NCBI RefSeq assembly: GCF_020616555.1
Contig: NZ_CP085173.1
Span: 8,944,001-9,008,000, forward strand
Length of the DNA stretch: 64,000 nucleotides
Source: Streptomyces longhuiensis
Lineage (GTDB): Bacteria; Actinomycetota; Actinomycetes; Streptomycetales; Streptomycetaceae
Direction: 5' to 3'
Shown here: positions 41,501 to 49,641 of the stretch, in pieces
Layout of the letters: each line of letters starts with the position of its first letter
How positions within the stretch are numbered: the stretch's first letter is position 1
Program-made: the position numbers and the translations under genes
The notes under the pieces: generated by a model
The model's input: the letters and a program-made list of their open reading frames with translations, nothing else
The model's database searches: none
What the model was told of the DNA's origin: nothing

Positions 41501-42501
41501 CGCCGCTGCTGGAGGTCACCGACCTGACCAAGCACTTCCCGACCCGCTCCCGTGGCTTCAGGCTCGGTGGCGGTGCGATCAAGGCCGTGGACGGCGTCAG
41601 CTTCTCCGTCGACGCCGGACAGACCCTCGGCCTGGTGGGGGAGTCCGGCTGCGGCAAGTCGACCACCGGCCGTCTGCTCATGCGCCTCCTCGAGCCGACC
41701 TCCGGGAGCGTCCGGCTCGACGGCCGCGAGATCGCCGAGCTGCGTTCGTCGGAACTGCAGGAGTACCGGCGCCGGGTGCAGATGGTGTTCCAGAACCCGT
41801 CGTCGTCGCTCAACCCCCGCCAGTCCGTGGGCAGCGCGATCGCCGCACCGCTCCTCGCCCAGCGGATCACCCCGGCCGGCGGCGTCAAGGCCAAGGTGCG
41901 GGACCTGATGGACCGGGTGGGGCTGCGCCCCGACCACTACAACCGCTTCCCGCACGAGTTCTCCGGCGGTCAGAAGCAGCGCGTGGGCATCGCCCGGGCG
42001 CTCGCCCTGGACCCGCAACTCATCATCTGCGACGAACCGGTGTCGGCACTGGACGTGTCGGTCCAGGCGCAGGTCATCAACCTCCTCGAGGACATCCAGC
42101 GGGACACCGGGGTGGCCTACCTCTTCATCGCCCACGACCTGTCCGTGGTCCAGCACTTCGCCGACCGCATCGCGGTGATGTACCTCGGTAAGATCATGGA
42201 ATACGGCGACACCTCACGGGTTTTCGGCGCTCCGGAGCATCCCTACACGCGGGCGCTGCTGTCCGCAGTGCCGCAGCCCGACCCGGCGGCGGACCGGAGC
42301 GGGCGGATCAGGCTGAAGGGCGATCTGCCCAGCCCGGCCGACCCGCCGCGCGGCTGCGTGTTCCGGTCCCGGTGCCCCGTGCACAAGCAACTGGACCCGC
42401 AGCGGCGCCAGTTGTGCACGGAGAGCGTGCCGAGCGGCGACATCGCCTGCCACCACGCCGACGTCGCGGCCGAGACGCTGGCCACGACGGCATCCCGGTG
42501 A
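41497..42501 (+). CDS. Oligopeptide-type ABC transporter ATPase (DppF-like)
   Basis: Second ATPase, 334 residues. Walker A GESGCGKSTTGR (near 52), signature FSGGQKQRVGIARAL, Walker B LIICDEPVSALDVS and the C-terminal RGCVFRSRCPVHK are all seen. Completes a canonical five-gene importer. The amidohydrolase gene follows 77 bp later on the same strand, so uptake and hydrolysis are probably co-expressed. Confidence 0.92.
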   Translation: MTPLLEVTDLTKHFPTRSRGFRLGGGAIKAVDGVSFSVDAGQTLGLVGESGCGKSTTGRLLMRLLEPTSGSVRLDGREIAELRSSELQEYRRRVQMVFQNPSSSLNPRQSVGSAIAAPLLAQRITPAGGVKAKVRDLMDRVGLRPDHYNRFPHEFSGGQKQRVGIARALALDPQLIICDEPVSALDVSVQAQVINLLEDIQRDTGVAYLFIAHDLSVVQHFADRIAVMYLGKIMEYGDTSRVFGAPEHPYTRALLSAVPQPDPAADRSGRIRLKGDLPSPADPPRGCVFRSRCPVHKQLDPQRRQLCTESVPSGDIACHHADVAAETLATTASR

Positions 42502-42578
42502 CCGACCCGGTCCCTGTCCACATGAACAGAAGTACCGCGCAACAGAGCACCACAAGGCACAGCAGAAAGGTGACAGCA

Positions 42579-43790
42579 GTGTTGATCCGTGACGTCCGTC
42601 CCTGGGGCGGCGAGCGCAGCGACGTCGTCCTGTCCGGCGACCGCATCGCGGCGATCCGCCCGCACGACCCGGCCGCGCAGCCGTCCGGTGAAGTGGTGGA
42701 GGGCCGCGGCCGGCTGCTGCTCCCGTCGTTCAGCGACGTGCACGTGCACCTGGACTCGACCCGGATCGGCCTGCCGTTCCGGCCGCACACCGGCGGGCCG
42801 GGGGTGTGGACGATGACGATGAACGACCGGGAGAACTGGCGCTCCGCGGAGGTCCCCCTCGTGGAGCGGGTGGCCGGCACCCTGGAGCGGATGATCACGC
42901 GTGGCACCACCCGCGTGCGGTCGTACGCCCAGGTCGACGTGGACTGCAAGCTCGAGAAGTTCGAGGCGGTGGTGGCCGCGAAGGAGAAGTTCGCCGGTCA
43001 GGCCGAGGTCCAGATCATGACGTTCCCGCAGGCGGGCATCCTCCGGGAGAAGGGCACCGCCGAATACCTGGAGGCCTCTCTGAAGGCGGGCGCCGACGTG
43101 ATGGGCGGCATCGATCCCTGCACCCTGGACCGGGATCCCAAGGGGCACCTGGACGTCGTGTTCGGGCTCGCCGAGAAGTACCAGGTCGAGGTGGACATCC
43201 ACCTGCACGAGCCCGGCGAGCTGGGCGTGTTCTCCACCGATCTGATTCTGGAGCGCACGCGGGCACTGGGCATGCAGGGCAAGGTCACGATGTCCCACGC
43301 CTATGAACTGGGCTCGGTCTCCGAGTCGGTGAGCCGCCGCATCATCGACGAATTCGCGGAGCTCGACATCGCGATGGCCACCGTGGCTCCGTCGGCCCGC
43401 GGGCAGCTGTCGCTGGTGGACCTGACGGAGGCGGGCGTCCGCGTGGGCCTGGGCGAGGACGGCCAGCGCGACTACTGGAGCCCGTACGGCAACTGCGACA
43501 TGCTCGACCGCACCTGGCAGCTGGCCTTCACCAACAACTTCCGCCGTGACGAGCTGATCGAGATGTCCCTGGCGGTCGCCACGATGGGCGGGGCGTCGAT
43601 CATGAGTCACGACGTCGCCCGCCTCGCGGGTGTCGGCGACCGGCCCGGCCTCGCGGTCGGTGACCGTGCCGACCTGCTCCTCGTCGACGGCGAGACACCG
43701 TCGAGCGCGGTGATGGACCGCGGCACGGATCGCACCGTCCTGCACGACGGAGTGGTCGTCGCCGACCAACTGGCGCTGGTACGGAGCTGA
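42579..43790 (+). CDS. Cytosine-deaminase-like amidohydrolase
   Basis: Metal-dependent deaminase/amidohydrolase of 403 residues. HxH is DVHVHLD (near 54), followed by DIHLHEPGE, SHAYELG and the metal Asp in GEDGQRDYWSPYG, the CodA / AtzC (N-isopropylammelide) pattern. The substrate is likely a cyclic ureide, amidine or N-substituted heterocycle brought in by the transporter. GTG 42579 has AAGGTGA seven bases upstream; ATG 42523 is an in-frame alternative without such a site. Unlike the protein at 34777 its metal site is intact. Confidence 0.87.
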   Translation: MLIRDVRPWGGERSDVVLSGDRIAAIRPHDPAAQPSGEVVEGRGRLLLPSFSDVHVHLDSTRIGLPFRPHTGGPGVWTMTMNDRENWRSAEVPLVERVAGTLERMITRGTTRVRSYAQVDVDCKLEKFEAVVAAKEKFAGQAEVQIMTFPQAGILREKGTAEYLEASLKAGADVMGGIDPCTLDRDPKGHLDVVFGLAEKYQVEVDIHLHEPGELGVFSTDLILERTRALGMQGKVTMSHAYELGSVSESVSRRIIDEFAELDIAMATVAPSARGQLSLVDLTEAGVRVGLGEDGQRDYWSPYGNCDMLDRTWQLAFTNNFRRDELIEMSLAVATMGGASIMSHDVARLAGVGDRPGLAVGDRADLLLVDGETPSSAVMDRGTDRTVLHDGVVVADQLALVRS

Positions 43791-43828
43791 CCCGAACCCC
43801 TCGGGCCGGCGGTCGAGCCCCGCGCATC

Positions 43829-43873
43829 GCCCTCCCCATGTCCTGACGTCGGCCGGGGTCGCCAGGGGAGGGC
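43829..43873. terminator. Hairpin terminator after the amidohydrolase gene
   Basis: GCCCTCCCC (43829-43837) and GGGGAGGGC (43865-43873) pair perfectly over 9 bp, 38 bp after the stop. The 27-nt loop contains further short pairing. Confidence 0.5.
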
Positions 43874-43962
43874 TGGTGAGCGCCATCACCGTGCGACTGC
43901 CGCGCCGGACGTTCTCGCAGTGGCTGGACCGCGGCACACCACGGAGTGACGGCAGCCGGGCC

Positions 43963-44043
43963 GGAACTAGACCTGCACCTGGACCTGTACCCGGACCTGG
44001 AACTGGACCTGCACCTGGACCTGGAACTGGAACTGGACCTGAA
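43963..44043. repeat. Hexanucleotide repeat tract after the gntR gene
   Basis: About 13 units of six bases (CTGGAC, CTGCAC, CTGTAC, CCGGAC, CTGGAA variants) lie directly downstream of the GntR stop codon at 44051. Either strand can be read through without stops, giving Leu-Asp or Pro-Gly/Pro-Val runs, but there is no sign that it is translated. Confidence 0.85.
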
Positions 44044-44050
44044 GCCGCGG

Positions 44051-44689
44051 TCAGCGGCGCTTGTCGGCGATGGCGCGGCGGCTGTTCTCCAGGTGCTGGA
44101 CAACGAGTTCCTCGACGCGTGCCACATCGCGGTCCGCGACAGCGGCGTAGAGGGCCTCGTGCTCCTGCGCCATCGCGAGGAGGTCGTCGTGCCGGCCCAG
44201 CAGCCACCGCATCCGGCTGCGCAGCGTACCTTCGAGTTCGCTCAGCAACTCGTTGGCCGCCATCGACGTCACCGTCTCGTGGAAGTCGGCTGCCGCGCGC
44301 CGGGCGCGCACCGCGTCGCCCGCCCGGGCGGCCGCGAGTTCCTCGTCGAGGTTCGAGCGGAGCCGCCCGAGGCCGACGCGGTCACCCCGCTGAGCGGCGA
44401 GCCGGAAGGTCATCACCTCAAGGGCCTCGCGGACCTCGTTCAGATCGGCGATGTCCGTAGGTGTGAACTCCCTGACGACCGCCCACGTCCGCGGCCGGGG
44501 AGTGACCAGTCCCTCGGCGACGAGCACACGCAGGGCATCGCGAACGGGTACGCGGCTCACCCCTATCTGCGCCGCCAGCTCGCGCTCGACGAGCTTGCTG
44601 CCGGGTTTGCGCACGCCATCGAGAATGTCGTCCCGGAGCTGCCGCGTAACCCGCTCCGACTCCGGCTCGAACTCCCCAGTACCTGCCAT
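44051..44689 (-). CDS. GntR-family regulator, FCD type
   Basis: Regulator of 212 residues. The winged HTH covers about 10-75 (LVERELAAQIGVSRVPVRDALRVL in part), and the FCD effector domain about 85-210 with the metal-binding His/Asp pattern in DFHETV, EHEALY and QHLENSRR. FCD proteins usually bind an organic acid. It closes the locus 32.9-44.7 kb and is the likely binder of the TTGGTA palindromes at 36261 and 36464. A GAGACT box six bases before the ATG suggests a leaderless mRNA. Confidence 0.88.
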   Translation of the reverse strand: MAGTGEFEPESERVTRQLRDDILDGVRKPGSKLVERELAAQIGVSRVPVRDALRVLVAEGLVTPRPRTWAVVREFTPTDIADLNEVREALEVMTFRLAAQRGDRVGLGRLRSNLDEELAAARAGDAVRARRAAADFHETVTSMAANELLSELEGTLRSRMRWLLGRHDDLLAMAQEHEALYAAVADRDVARVEELVVQHLENSRRAIADKRR

Positions 44690-44707
44690 ACCCCGAGTCT
44701 CGCACGG

Positions 44708-44721
44708 GAACGGAACCGTTC
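44708..44721. promoter_or_regulatory. Palindrome upstream of the FCD regulator
   Basis: GAACGGAACCGTTC is a perfect inverted repeat (GAACGG/CCGTTC) 18 bp before the start codon. It differs from the TTGGTA sites, so it may serve another regulator or be fortuitous. Confidence 0.35.
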
Positions 44722-44752
44722 GGAGCGCGGTCGGGGTGAGGCGGCCGGCGCA

Positions 44753-45451
44753 TCAAGGTGTGCGGGCGAGCTCGATGAGGTGCTGTGCCGTGGCTTCGGG
44801 ATCGATGATCTGGTGGAGGTGTTCGCCCGGCAGGTGTGCCACACGTAGGCCGCGCTCACGCGCTTCGGCGGCGACATCCTCGTACTGCGGGGCGAAGAGC
44901 AGGTAGGAACACGGGTGGTCGTCCCACCCGTCCGGGACCGGGATGTGCTGCTCGTAGTAGGACAGCGGCAGCGTGGGCTGTTCCTCGACGACGGTCCGAC
45001 GCATCACCGGATCGGAGAACATGGGTGCCACGTCGGCCTCGTCCCACCAGTCGGTCCATCGTGGCAGGGTGCCGTTCACGGCCATGGGGGCGAGGAACTC
45101 CAGCAACTCGGGTGGTGCGACGGGAGTTGGTCCGATACGGGCCGGCAGCGCGGCATCCACGAAGATCGAACCGGCCACCGGACGGTCGAGCCCCGCACGG
45201 ATCACGGGGAGGAACAGGCCGGCGTTGCTGTGTGCCACCAACGTGACGGGCCCGCCGTCCGGAACGTGTCTGAGGTCGTCACGGACGGCGCTGACGACGC
45301 GGGGCCAGAAGGGCGGGGCACCGGCGCCGACGTGCAGGAGTGACGGCACCCGAACCTGATGACCTGCCGCCTTGAGGCGCTGGGCCACAGGGTGCCAGGT
45401 CGAGGGACCCACGGAGGGACTGTGCACGAGAACGAAGACCGGCTGCTGCAT
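44753..45451 (-). CDS. Alpha/beta hydrolase
   Basis: Hydrolase of 232 residues. FVLVHSPSVGPSTWHPVA is the oxyanion-side loop, VAHSNAG (near 92) the nucleophile elbow with Ser, and GEHLHQI the catalytic His near the C-terminus. It resembles small EstA/salicylate-esterase-like enzymes of unknown substrate. CAGAAT at 45458-45463 lies six bases before the ATG, fitting a leaderless message and separating it from the catabolic locus. Confidence 0.85.
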   Translation of the reverse strand: MQQPVFVLVHSPSVGPSTWHPVAQRLKAAGHQVRVPSLLHVGAGAPPFWPRVVSAVRDDLRHVPDGGPVTLVAHSNAGLFLPVIRAGLDRPVAGSIFVDAALPARIGPTPVAPPELLEFLAPMAVNGTLPRWTDWWDEADVAPMFSDPVMRRTVVEEQPTLPLSYYEQHIPVPDGWDDHPCSYLLFAPQYEDVAAEARERGLRVAHLPGEHLHQIIDPEATAQHLIELARTP

Positions 45452-45588
45452 GCGACGATTCTGCCGCCTGTGAGACGCGGGACAGGAGGCCTTGGCCGAC
45501 AGCAGAAGACCCCGCATCGGCGCCCCGCGAGTGGCAGACCAACGCGAGCGAACGCAGTACGGGGTCCGGCGAACGAAGTGACGTGTCG

Positions 45589-46095
45589 TCAGGCGTAAGT
45601 CCAGCGCCAGGCGTTGGAGCTGTACATGCACTTGATGCGCGTGCCGCCCCCATTGGTGGTGACGGCGCCGTGATCGCTGTTGCGGCAGAACTGGCCGGCC
45701 GAATAGCAGTTGCCCGCGTTGGAGACGATCGAGCAGGTGCCGGTGGCGTCCTGGCTGTCGCTTCCGCTGCCTGCGTCGCTGCCCGTATCGCTGCCGGTGG
45801 CGGCGGCAGCCCGGGCGGTCTTGGTGACGGTGACCGTGGGGCGCGGCTTCGCCTTGGCCTTGATGGTCTCCGTGACGGTCGGCGCGGGCTCCGGCGTCGC
45901 GGTCACGGTGGCGGTGACCGTCGGCGCGGGCTTGGCCTCGGCGGCGACGGGCTGCGGATCGCCGTTCCCGGCGCCCACTATGAGCGCGCCGGTGAGCAGC
46001 AGCCCGGACCCGCCGAGCCACACGCGCTTCCGTTTGCGCAGTGGACGGGTGTCAACCGGGCGCGGTGCGGGCGGCGTTGTGTACGCGTTGGTCAT
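45589..46095 (-). CDS. Membrane-anchored or secreted protein with a small Cys-rich domain
   Basis: A 168-residue protein. A basic segment RPLRKRKRVW precedes a hydrophobic stretch (LGGSGLLLTGALIVGAG), then a Thr/Val/Pro-rich linker (TVTATVTATPEPAPTVTET) and a Ser/Gly/Asp run. The C-terminal 45 residues hold four cysteines (GTCSIVSNAGNCYSAGQFC and IKCMY) likely forming two disulfides outside the cell. No family name is known to me; similar four-Cys tails occur in Streptomyces proteins. Confidence 0.75.
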   Translation of the reverse strand: MTNAYTTPPAPRPVDTRPLRKRKRVWLGGSGLLLTGALIVGAGNGDPQPVAAEAKPAPTVTATVTATPEPAPTVTETIKAKAKPRPTVTVTKTARAAAATGSDTGSDAGSGSDSQDATGTCSIVSNAGNCYSAGQFCRNSDHGAVTTNGGGTRIKCMYSSNAWRWTYA

Positions 46096-46273
46096 GTTGT
46101 CCCCCCTGAGGTGTTACAGGTGGGATGAGGCTATGACGCCTGCGGAGTATGTGAAGGAAGTATGAACAGTAGGTGACTGATTCGTGACTTCACTGCTGTG
46201 TGACCCCCGAAGTCAACTCCCTCACGCCGTGACGGTGACCTGCCCGAGTGGCTCGCGGCAGGCACTGCCCGGC

Positions 46274-47515
46274 TCACTGCCGCCGTCGCGCATGAGCGGC
46301 AATGGCGCCCAGCACCTCCGGCATGTCCTGTTCCGGTGCGCCTATCAGTACCTGCGAGCCGCGGCCCGGGCCGTCGAGGACCTCGCAGACGGCGACGAGG
46401 GGGTAGGTCGGTTCGGTCTGCTGCGCGCGGGGTGTGTACCAGCGCTTCAGCTCTGCCATGCGGGCGCGTGCCTCTTCGTCCCGGTAGGGATGGATCGCGT
46501 ACCGGCGTACTGCATGCGGGTCGCTGCGGTACGGCGGCCGTACGGTGATCACGCGCAGCGGACCCGGCAGCGGCTTGAGCCCCACCTTCGCGGCCGGGTC
46601 GGGAGTCGTGCCGATGACGTCCGGTCCTACGTACAGCGGGCCCTTGATGCCGAGTTTCCACGGGCCGGTGCCGGAGACGCCGCCGTCCACCGGGTGCACT
46701 GCGACCGGCTGCACCGGCTCCACGTCGCATTTGCATGGCAGACGGGTCCGCGTCCACCGGCGCAGCCCGAGCAGAGCGGGTACCAGGAGGGCCACGGCCG
46801 TCACCGCGAAGCTCAGCACCACCGCTCGGGGCCGGGGTTCGACCCATGCCGTCAGCGCGCCGACGCCGCCCGCGGTGGCCAGGGCGAGTGCGGGTGCCAG
46901 CCACTGCCACGCCATCGTCAGCGGGTTGCGCCGACCACGCAGCAGCAGCCACACCGCCGCCCACAGCGGCCCGAGCCCTAGCCCCCACAGGACGGAGGCC
47001 AGGGCCGCGGGCAGGGTGAAGAGCTGTCCCGGGTAGTGGCTGGTCTGTACGGCCGACCTCTCGTCGTCGCCGCTGTCCTTACCGGTCTGGATCAGGCGTA
47101 CCGAGCCGCGCCACCAGAACAGCGTCACCGGCTCTCCGGCCTGTGCCCGCCCGTACACCGAGTCCGCCTCGTCATGGGAGCGGGTGTCTTTGTAGGCGAG
47201 TTCCATCGTGCGGCGATGGTCGGCCCGGGTCAGCTCCAGTGTGTACTTGGTGTGGTAGCGACTGACGGTGTAGTCGGAGTCCCGCACGGTGACGCGTTCG
47301 CGCTGCATGCAGTACGGCTTGCGGTAGCGGTCTCCGCACACCTTCAACTGGCCGGTGCGATGACCGTTCTCGACGATGGCCACCTTCGAGAAGTCGACGT
47401 CGTCCCGTCGTCCCTGTTGCGCGGTCTGCCACAGAGGCCAGGACGCCCCGAGCAGCACGACTGCCAGCAGCAGGCCCACTCCCGCGCGGACGAAGTCCCC
47501 GATCCCGGATCTCAT
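46274..47515 (-). CDS. Hypothetical membrane protein (413 aa)
   Basis: Unrecognised. One N-terminal membrane segment (AGVGLLLAVVLLGASWPLW) is followed by an exported domain of about 120 residues with two Cys (KVCGDRYRKPYC), then about four membrane segments between residues 165 and 250, and a cytoplasmic C-terminal part with LPCKCDVEPV and PPYRSDPHAVRRYA. GAGGGG lies before the ATG. The layout recalls Streptomyces DUF-type envelope proteins with SHOCT-free ends; no function can be given. Confidence 0.72.
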   Translation of the reverse strand: MRSGIGDFVRAGVGLLLAVVLLGASWPLWQTAQQGRRDDVDFSKVAIVENGHRTGQLKVCGDRYRKPYCMQRERVTVRDSDYTVSRYHTKYTLELTRADHRRTMELAYKDTRSHDEADSVYGRAQAGEPVTLFWWRGSVRLIQTGKDSGDDERSAVQTSHYPGQLFTLPAALASVLWGLGLGPLWAAVWLLLRGRRNPLTMAWQWLAPALALATAGGVGALTAWVEPRPRAVVLSFAVTAVALLVPALLGLRRWTRTRLPCKCDVEPVQPVAVHPVDGGVSGTGPWKLGIKGPLYVGPDVIGTTPDPAAKVGLKPLPGPLRVITVRPPYRSDPHAVRRYAIHPYRDEEARARMAELKRWYTPRAQQTEPTYPLVAVCEVLDGPGRGSQVLIGAPEQDMPEVLGAIAAHARRRQ

Positions 47516-47629
47516 ATGCCCCTCGCCGCCCGAACCTCTGCCCCGAGCCTCACCCTTCGGGGTGGGGTGCGAGGCATCCTACTCAGCGGGATCGCGGGGC
47601 CGGCGGGTGTCTCCCTCATCTCGTCCAGG

Positions 47630-48201
47630 TCACTCAAGGCTGAGCCGCATCAGGACCCTCGGTCGGCCGGCCAGGACCGAGGTGGTCCGGGCGGCGACGG
47701 TGAACCCCGCGCGCTCGAAGTTCTTGCGCAGCCCGCGTACGCCATCGTGAGGTCGACCTTCGCGTCGCCGTTGTCCAACGGGTACGCCTCGATCGCCGGT
47801 GCGCCCTGCGCGCGGGCGTACTCGACGGCGACGGCGATGAGGGCGTGCGAGATCCCCTTCTTGCGGTGGCCCGGACGGACGCGGATGCACCACAGCGACC
47901 ACACGGGCAGGTCGTCTACAGGGGGGATCTTGCGGTTACGCGCGAAAGAGGTGTCCGCGCGGGGTGCGACGGCGGCCCAGCCGACGGGTGCGTCAGCGTC
48001 GTGGGCGAGAACTCCGAGCGGGGGACCCGTGCGGCACAGCTCGGCGACGTACTCGCCGCGGGCCGGTCCACGGAGCTCGTTGTCGAGCTTGGAAGGGATC
48101 CGGTAGCTCAGGCACCAGCAGACGGTTGACTCGGGCGACTTCGGGCCGACGGGAGTACGGAGATCCTCGAAGACCGAAGCCGGGCGAACCTCGATGGTCA
48201 T
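47630..48201 (-). pseudogene. GNAT acetyltransferase gene with a single-base frameshift
   Basis: The frame from 48201 encodes a GNAT domain (VWSLWCIRVRPGHRKKGISHALI holds the acetyl-CoA-binding R/Q-x-x-G-x-A-type loop in part) to VDLTMAYAG. It then goes out of phase, and the expected ending GLRKNFERAGF to LMRLSLE lies in the next frame, to a stop at 47630. Restoring one G in the G-run at 47732-47734 (minus strand GCGGGCTG) gives a normal protein of about 190 residues. Real decay and sequencing error are both possible. Confidence 0.75.
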
Positions 48202-48271
48202 GCGGTCAGGGAGCCACGGCGCACGTGCCGACTTCGCTCAACCTGTGGGGCGAAGCGAGGTGCCATGCGGC

Positions 48272-48697
48272 TCAACGGGCTGTCATCGCTGGGCGTTGCG
48301 GGAGCCGGGTGATGGTGGCCGTTGCTGCGAGGGCGAGTGTGACACCGACAGCGGCGGCGATGCTCCTGGCCCAGGCCGGAGCGAGGGAGTCGGACAGAAG
48401 GGCTTCGGCGAGCCGGCTCCCGCCGTACAGGAGGGCCACTGCCGCGAGTGCGGCCGGCCAACGGTGCCGCACGCCCGTGATGATGTCGTCGATGAGGTTC
48501 AGGACCACGATCACCGTCATGATGTCGGCACCGCTGAACTCCTCGTCCCCACCGGCTGCGGTGACCGCCGCCCCGACGGCGATCGACGCCAGCCAGATCC
48601 CTGTCAGGCGTGCGTACGACGTGGGTCGATGCCGCTCCGCACCGCGCGGAAACCAGAAGAACCGTGTGATGTGCTGGGCGACCGTGTATTTCCCCAC
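48272..48697 (-). CDS. Hypothetical membrane protein (141 aa)
   Basis: About four hydrophobic segments (LTGIWLASIAVGAAVTAAG, IMTVIVVLNLIDDIITG, ALAAVALLYGGSRL, ARSIAAAVGVTLALAATAT), with a basic amphipathic start (AQHITRFFWFPRGAERHR). No family recognised. The GTG at 48697 is the most reasonable start but the ribosome-binding site is weak; long antisense frames across the next gene are not real. Confidence 0.6.
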   Translation of the reverse strand: MGKYTVAQHITRFFWFPRGAERHRPTSYARLTGIWLASIAVGAAVTAAGGDEEFSGADIMTVIVVLNLIDDIITGVRHRWPAALAAVALLYGGSRLAEALLSDSLAPAWARSIAAAVGVTLALAATATITRLPQRPAMTAR

Positions 48698-48838
48698 GCC
48701 TGGCGTCCCCGTTCCCCCGTCGCCGGCTCCTGCCGGCGTTCTGTGGTTGGACGCACGAGGGCGCGCCGCGGTTGTGCCGAGCGGAACTGGCCGGAATTTG
48801 TGCGAGGCCCACTGATCGCGCCCGATACCTTCGAGCGC

Positions 48839-49576
48839 ATGGCAGATGAGGAATTCGAGCATCCACGGCTCGCCGCGGTGTACGACGCGCTTGATCCTGA
48901 CCGCAGCGATCTCGACGCGTACGTGGATATGGCGCAGGAGTTCGGAGCGCGTCGGGTGCTGGACATCGGCTGCGGGACGGGAGTGTTCGCGCTGCTCCTG
49001 GCCGATCGGGGGATCGAGGTCGTGGGGGTCGACCCCGCACGGGCGTCCGTCGATGTGGCCCGGGGCAAGCCCGGCAGTGAGCGGGTGCGCTGGATCTGCG
49101 GCGACGCGACAGCGCTCCCGCCCCTGCGGACGGATCTGGCGACCATGACCGCGAACGTCGCGCAGGCCATCGTCGACCCGACGGTCTGGCGGCGGACGCT
49201 GCAAGGGGCGTACGAGGCGCTGCGGCCCGGCGGGCGCCTTGTGTTCGAGACGCGGGACCCGGCCGGACGCGTCTGGGAGGAGTGGAACCGCGAGGAGTCG
49301 TACTCGAAGACGCGGATCCCGGGAGTCGGCGTGGTCGAGAGCTGGGCCGAGGTGACCGACGTGAGCGGGCCGTTGGTGACGTTTCGGTGGACGTACGTAT
49401 TCGCCGAGGACGGTGAGGTGCTGACCTCCGACTCGACTCTGCGGTTTCGTGAACGGCCGCAGATCGAGGCGCAGTTGGTCTCCCGAGGCTTCGTGGTCGA
49501 CGAGGTGCGTGATGCCGCTGACCGCCCCGGCCGGGAGTTCGTCTTCGTCGCGCGGCGTCCGGAGGGCCGGGGCTGA
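48839..49576 (+). CDS. Class I SAM-dependent methyltransferase
   Basis: Methyltransferase of 245 residues. Motif I is VLDIGCGTGVFALLLA (near 40), the acidic residue after strand 2 is in VVGVDPA, motif II/III in ICGDATALP and AYEALRPGGRLVFETRDPAG. The C-terminal beta part (VTFRWTYVFAEDGEVL) is that of small-molecule methyltransferases; substrate unknown. TACCTT at 48826-48831 lies seven bases before the ATG, consistent with a leaderless transcript. Confidence 0.88.
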   Translation: MADEEFEHPRLAAVYDALDPDRSDLDAYVDMAQEFGARRVLDIGCGTGVFALLLADRGIEVVGVDPARASVDVARGKPGSERVRWICGDATALPPLRTDLATMTANVAQAIVDPTVWRRTLQGAYEALRPGGRLVFETRDPAGRVWEEWNREESYSKTRIPGVGVVESWAEVTDVSGPLVTFRWTYVFAEDGEVLTSDSTLRFRERPQIEAQLVSRGFVVDEVRDAADRPGREFVFVARRPEGRG

Positions 49577-49641
49577 CTGCTGCGCCGTACGACCCCACGG
49601 TTCGCGTGCGCGTAGACCCCGGCCCGGGACCGGTGCCAGGT

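Noticed and set aside
42243..44207. A 654-codon minus-strand frame under the amidohydrolase
   Set aside because: It is antisense to a gene with complete catalytic motifs; its own sequence is His/Val/Arg-rich mirror composition.
43946..44848. A plus-strand frame starting in Leu-Asp repeats from the hexanucleotide tract
   Set aside because: The repeat makes an attractive start, but the remainder is antisense to the GntR gene, which has clear domains.
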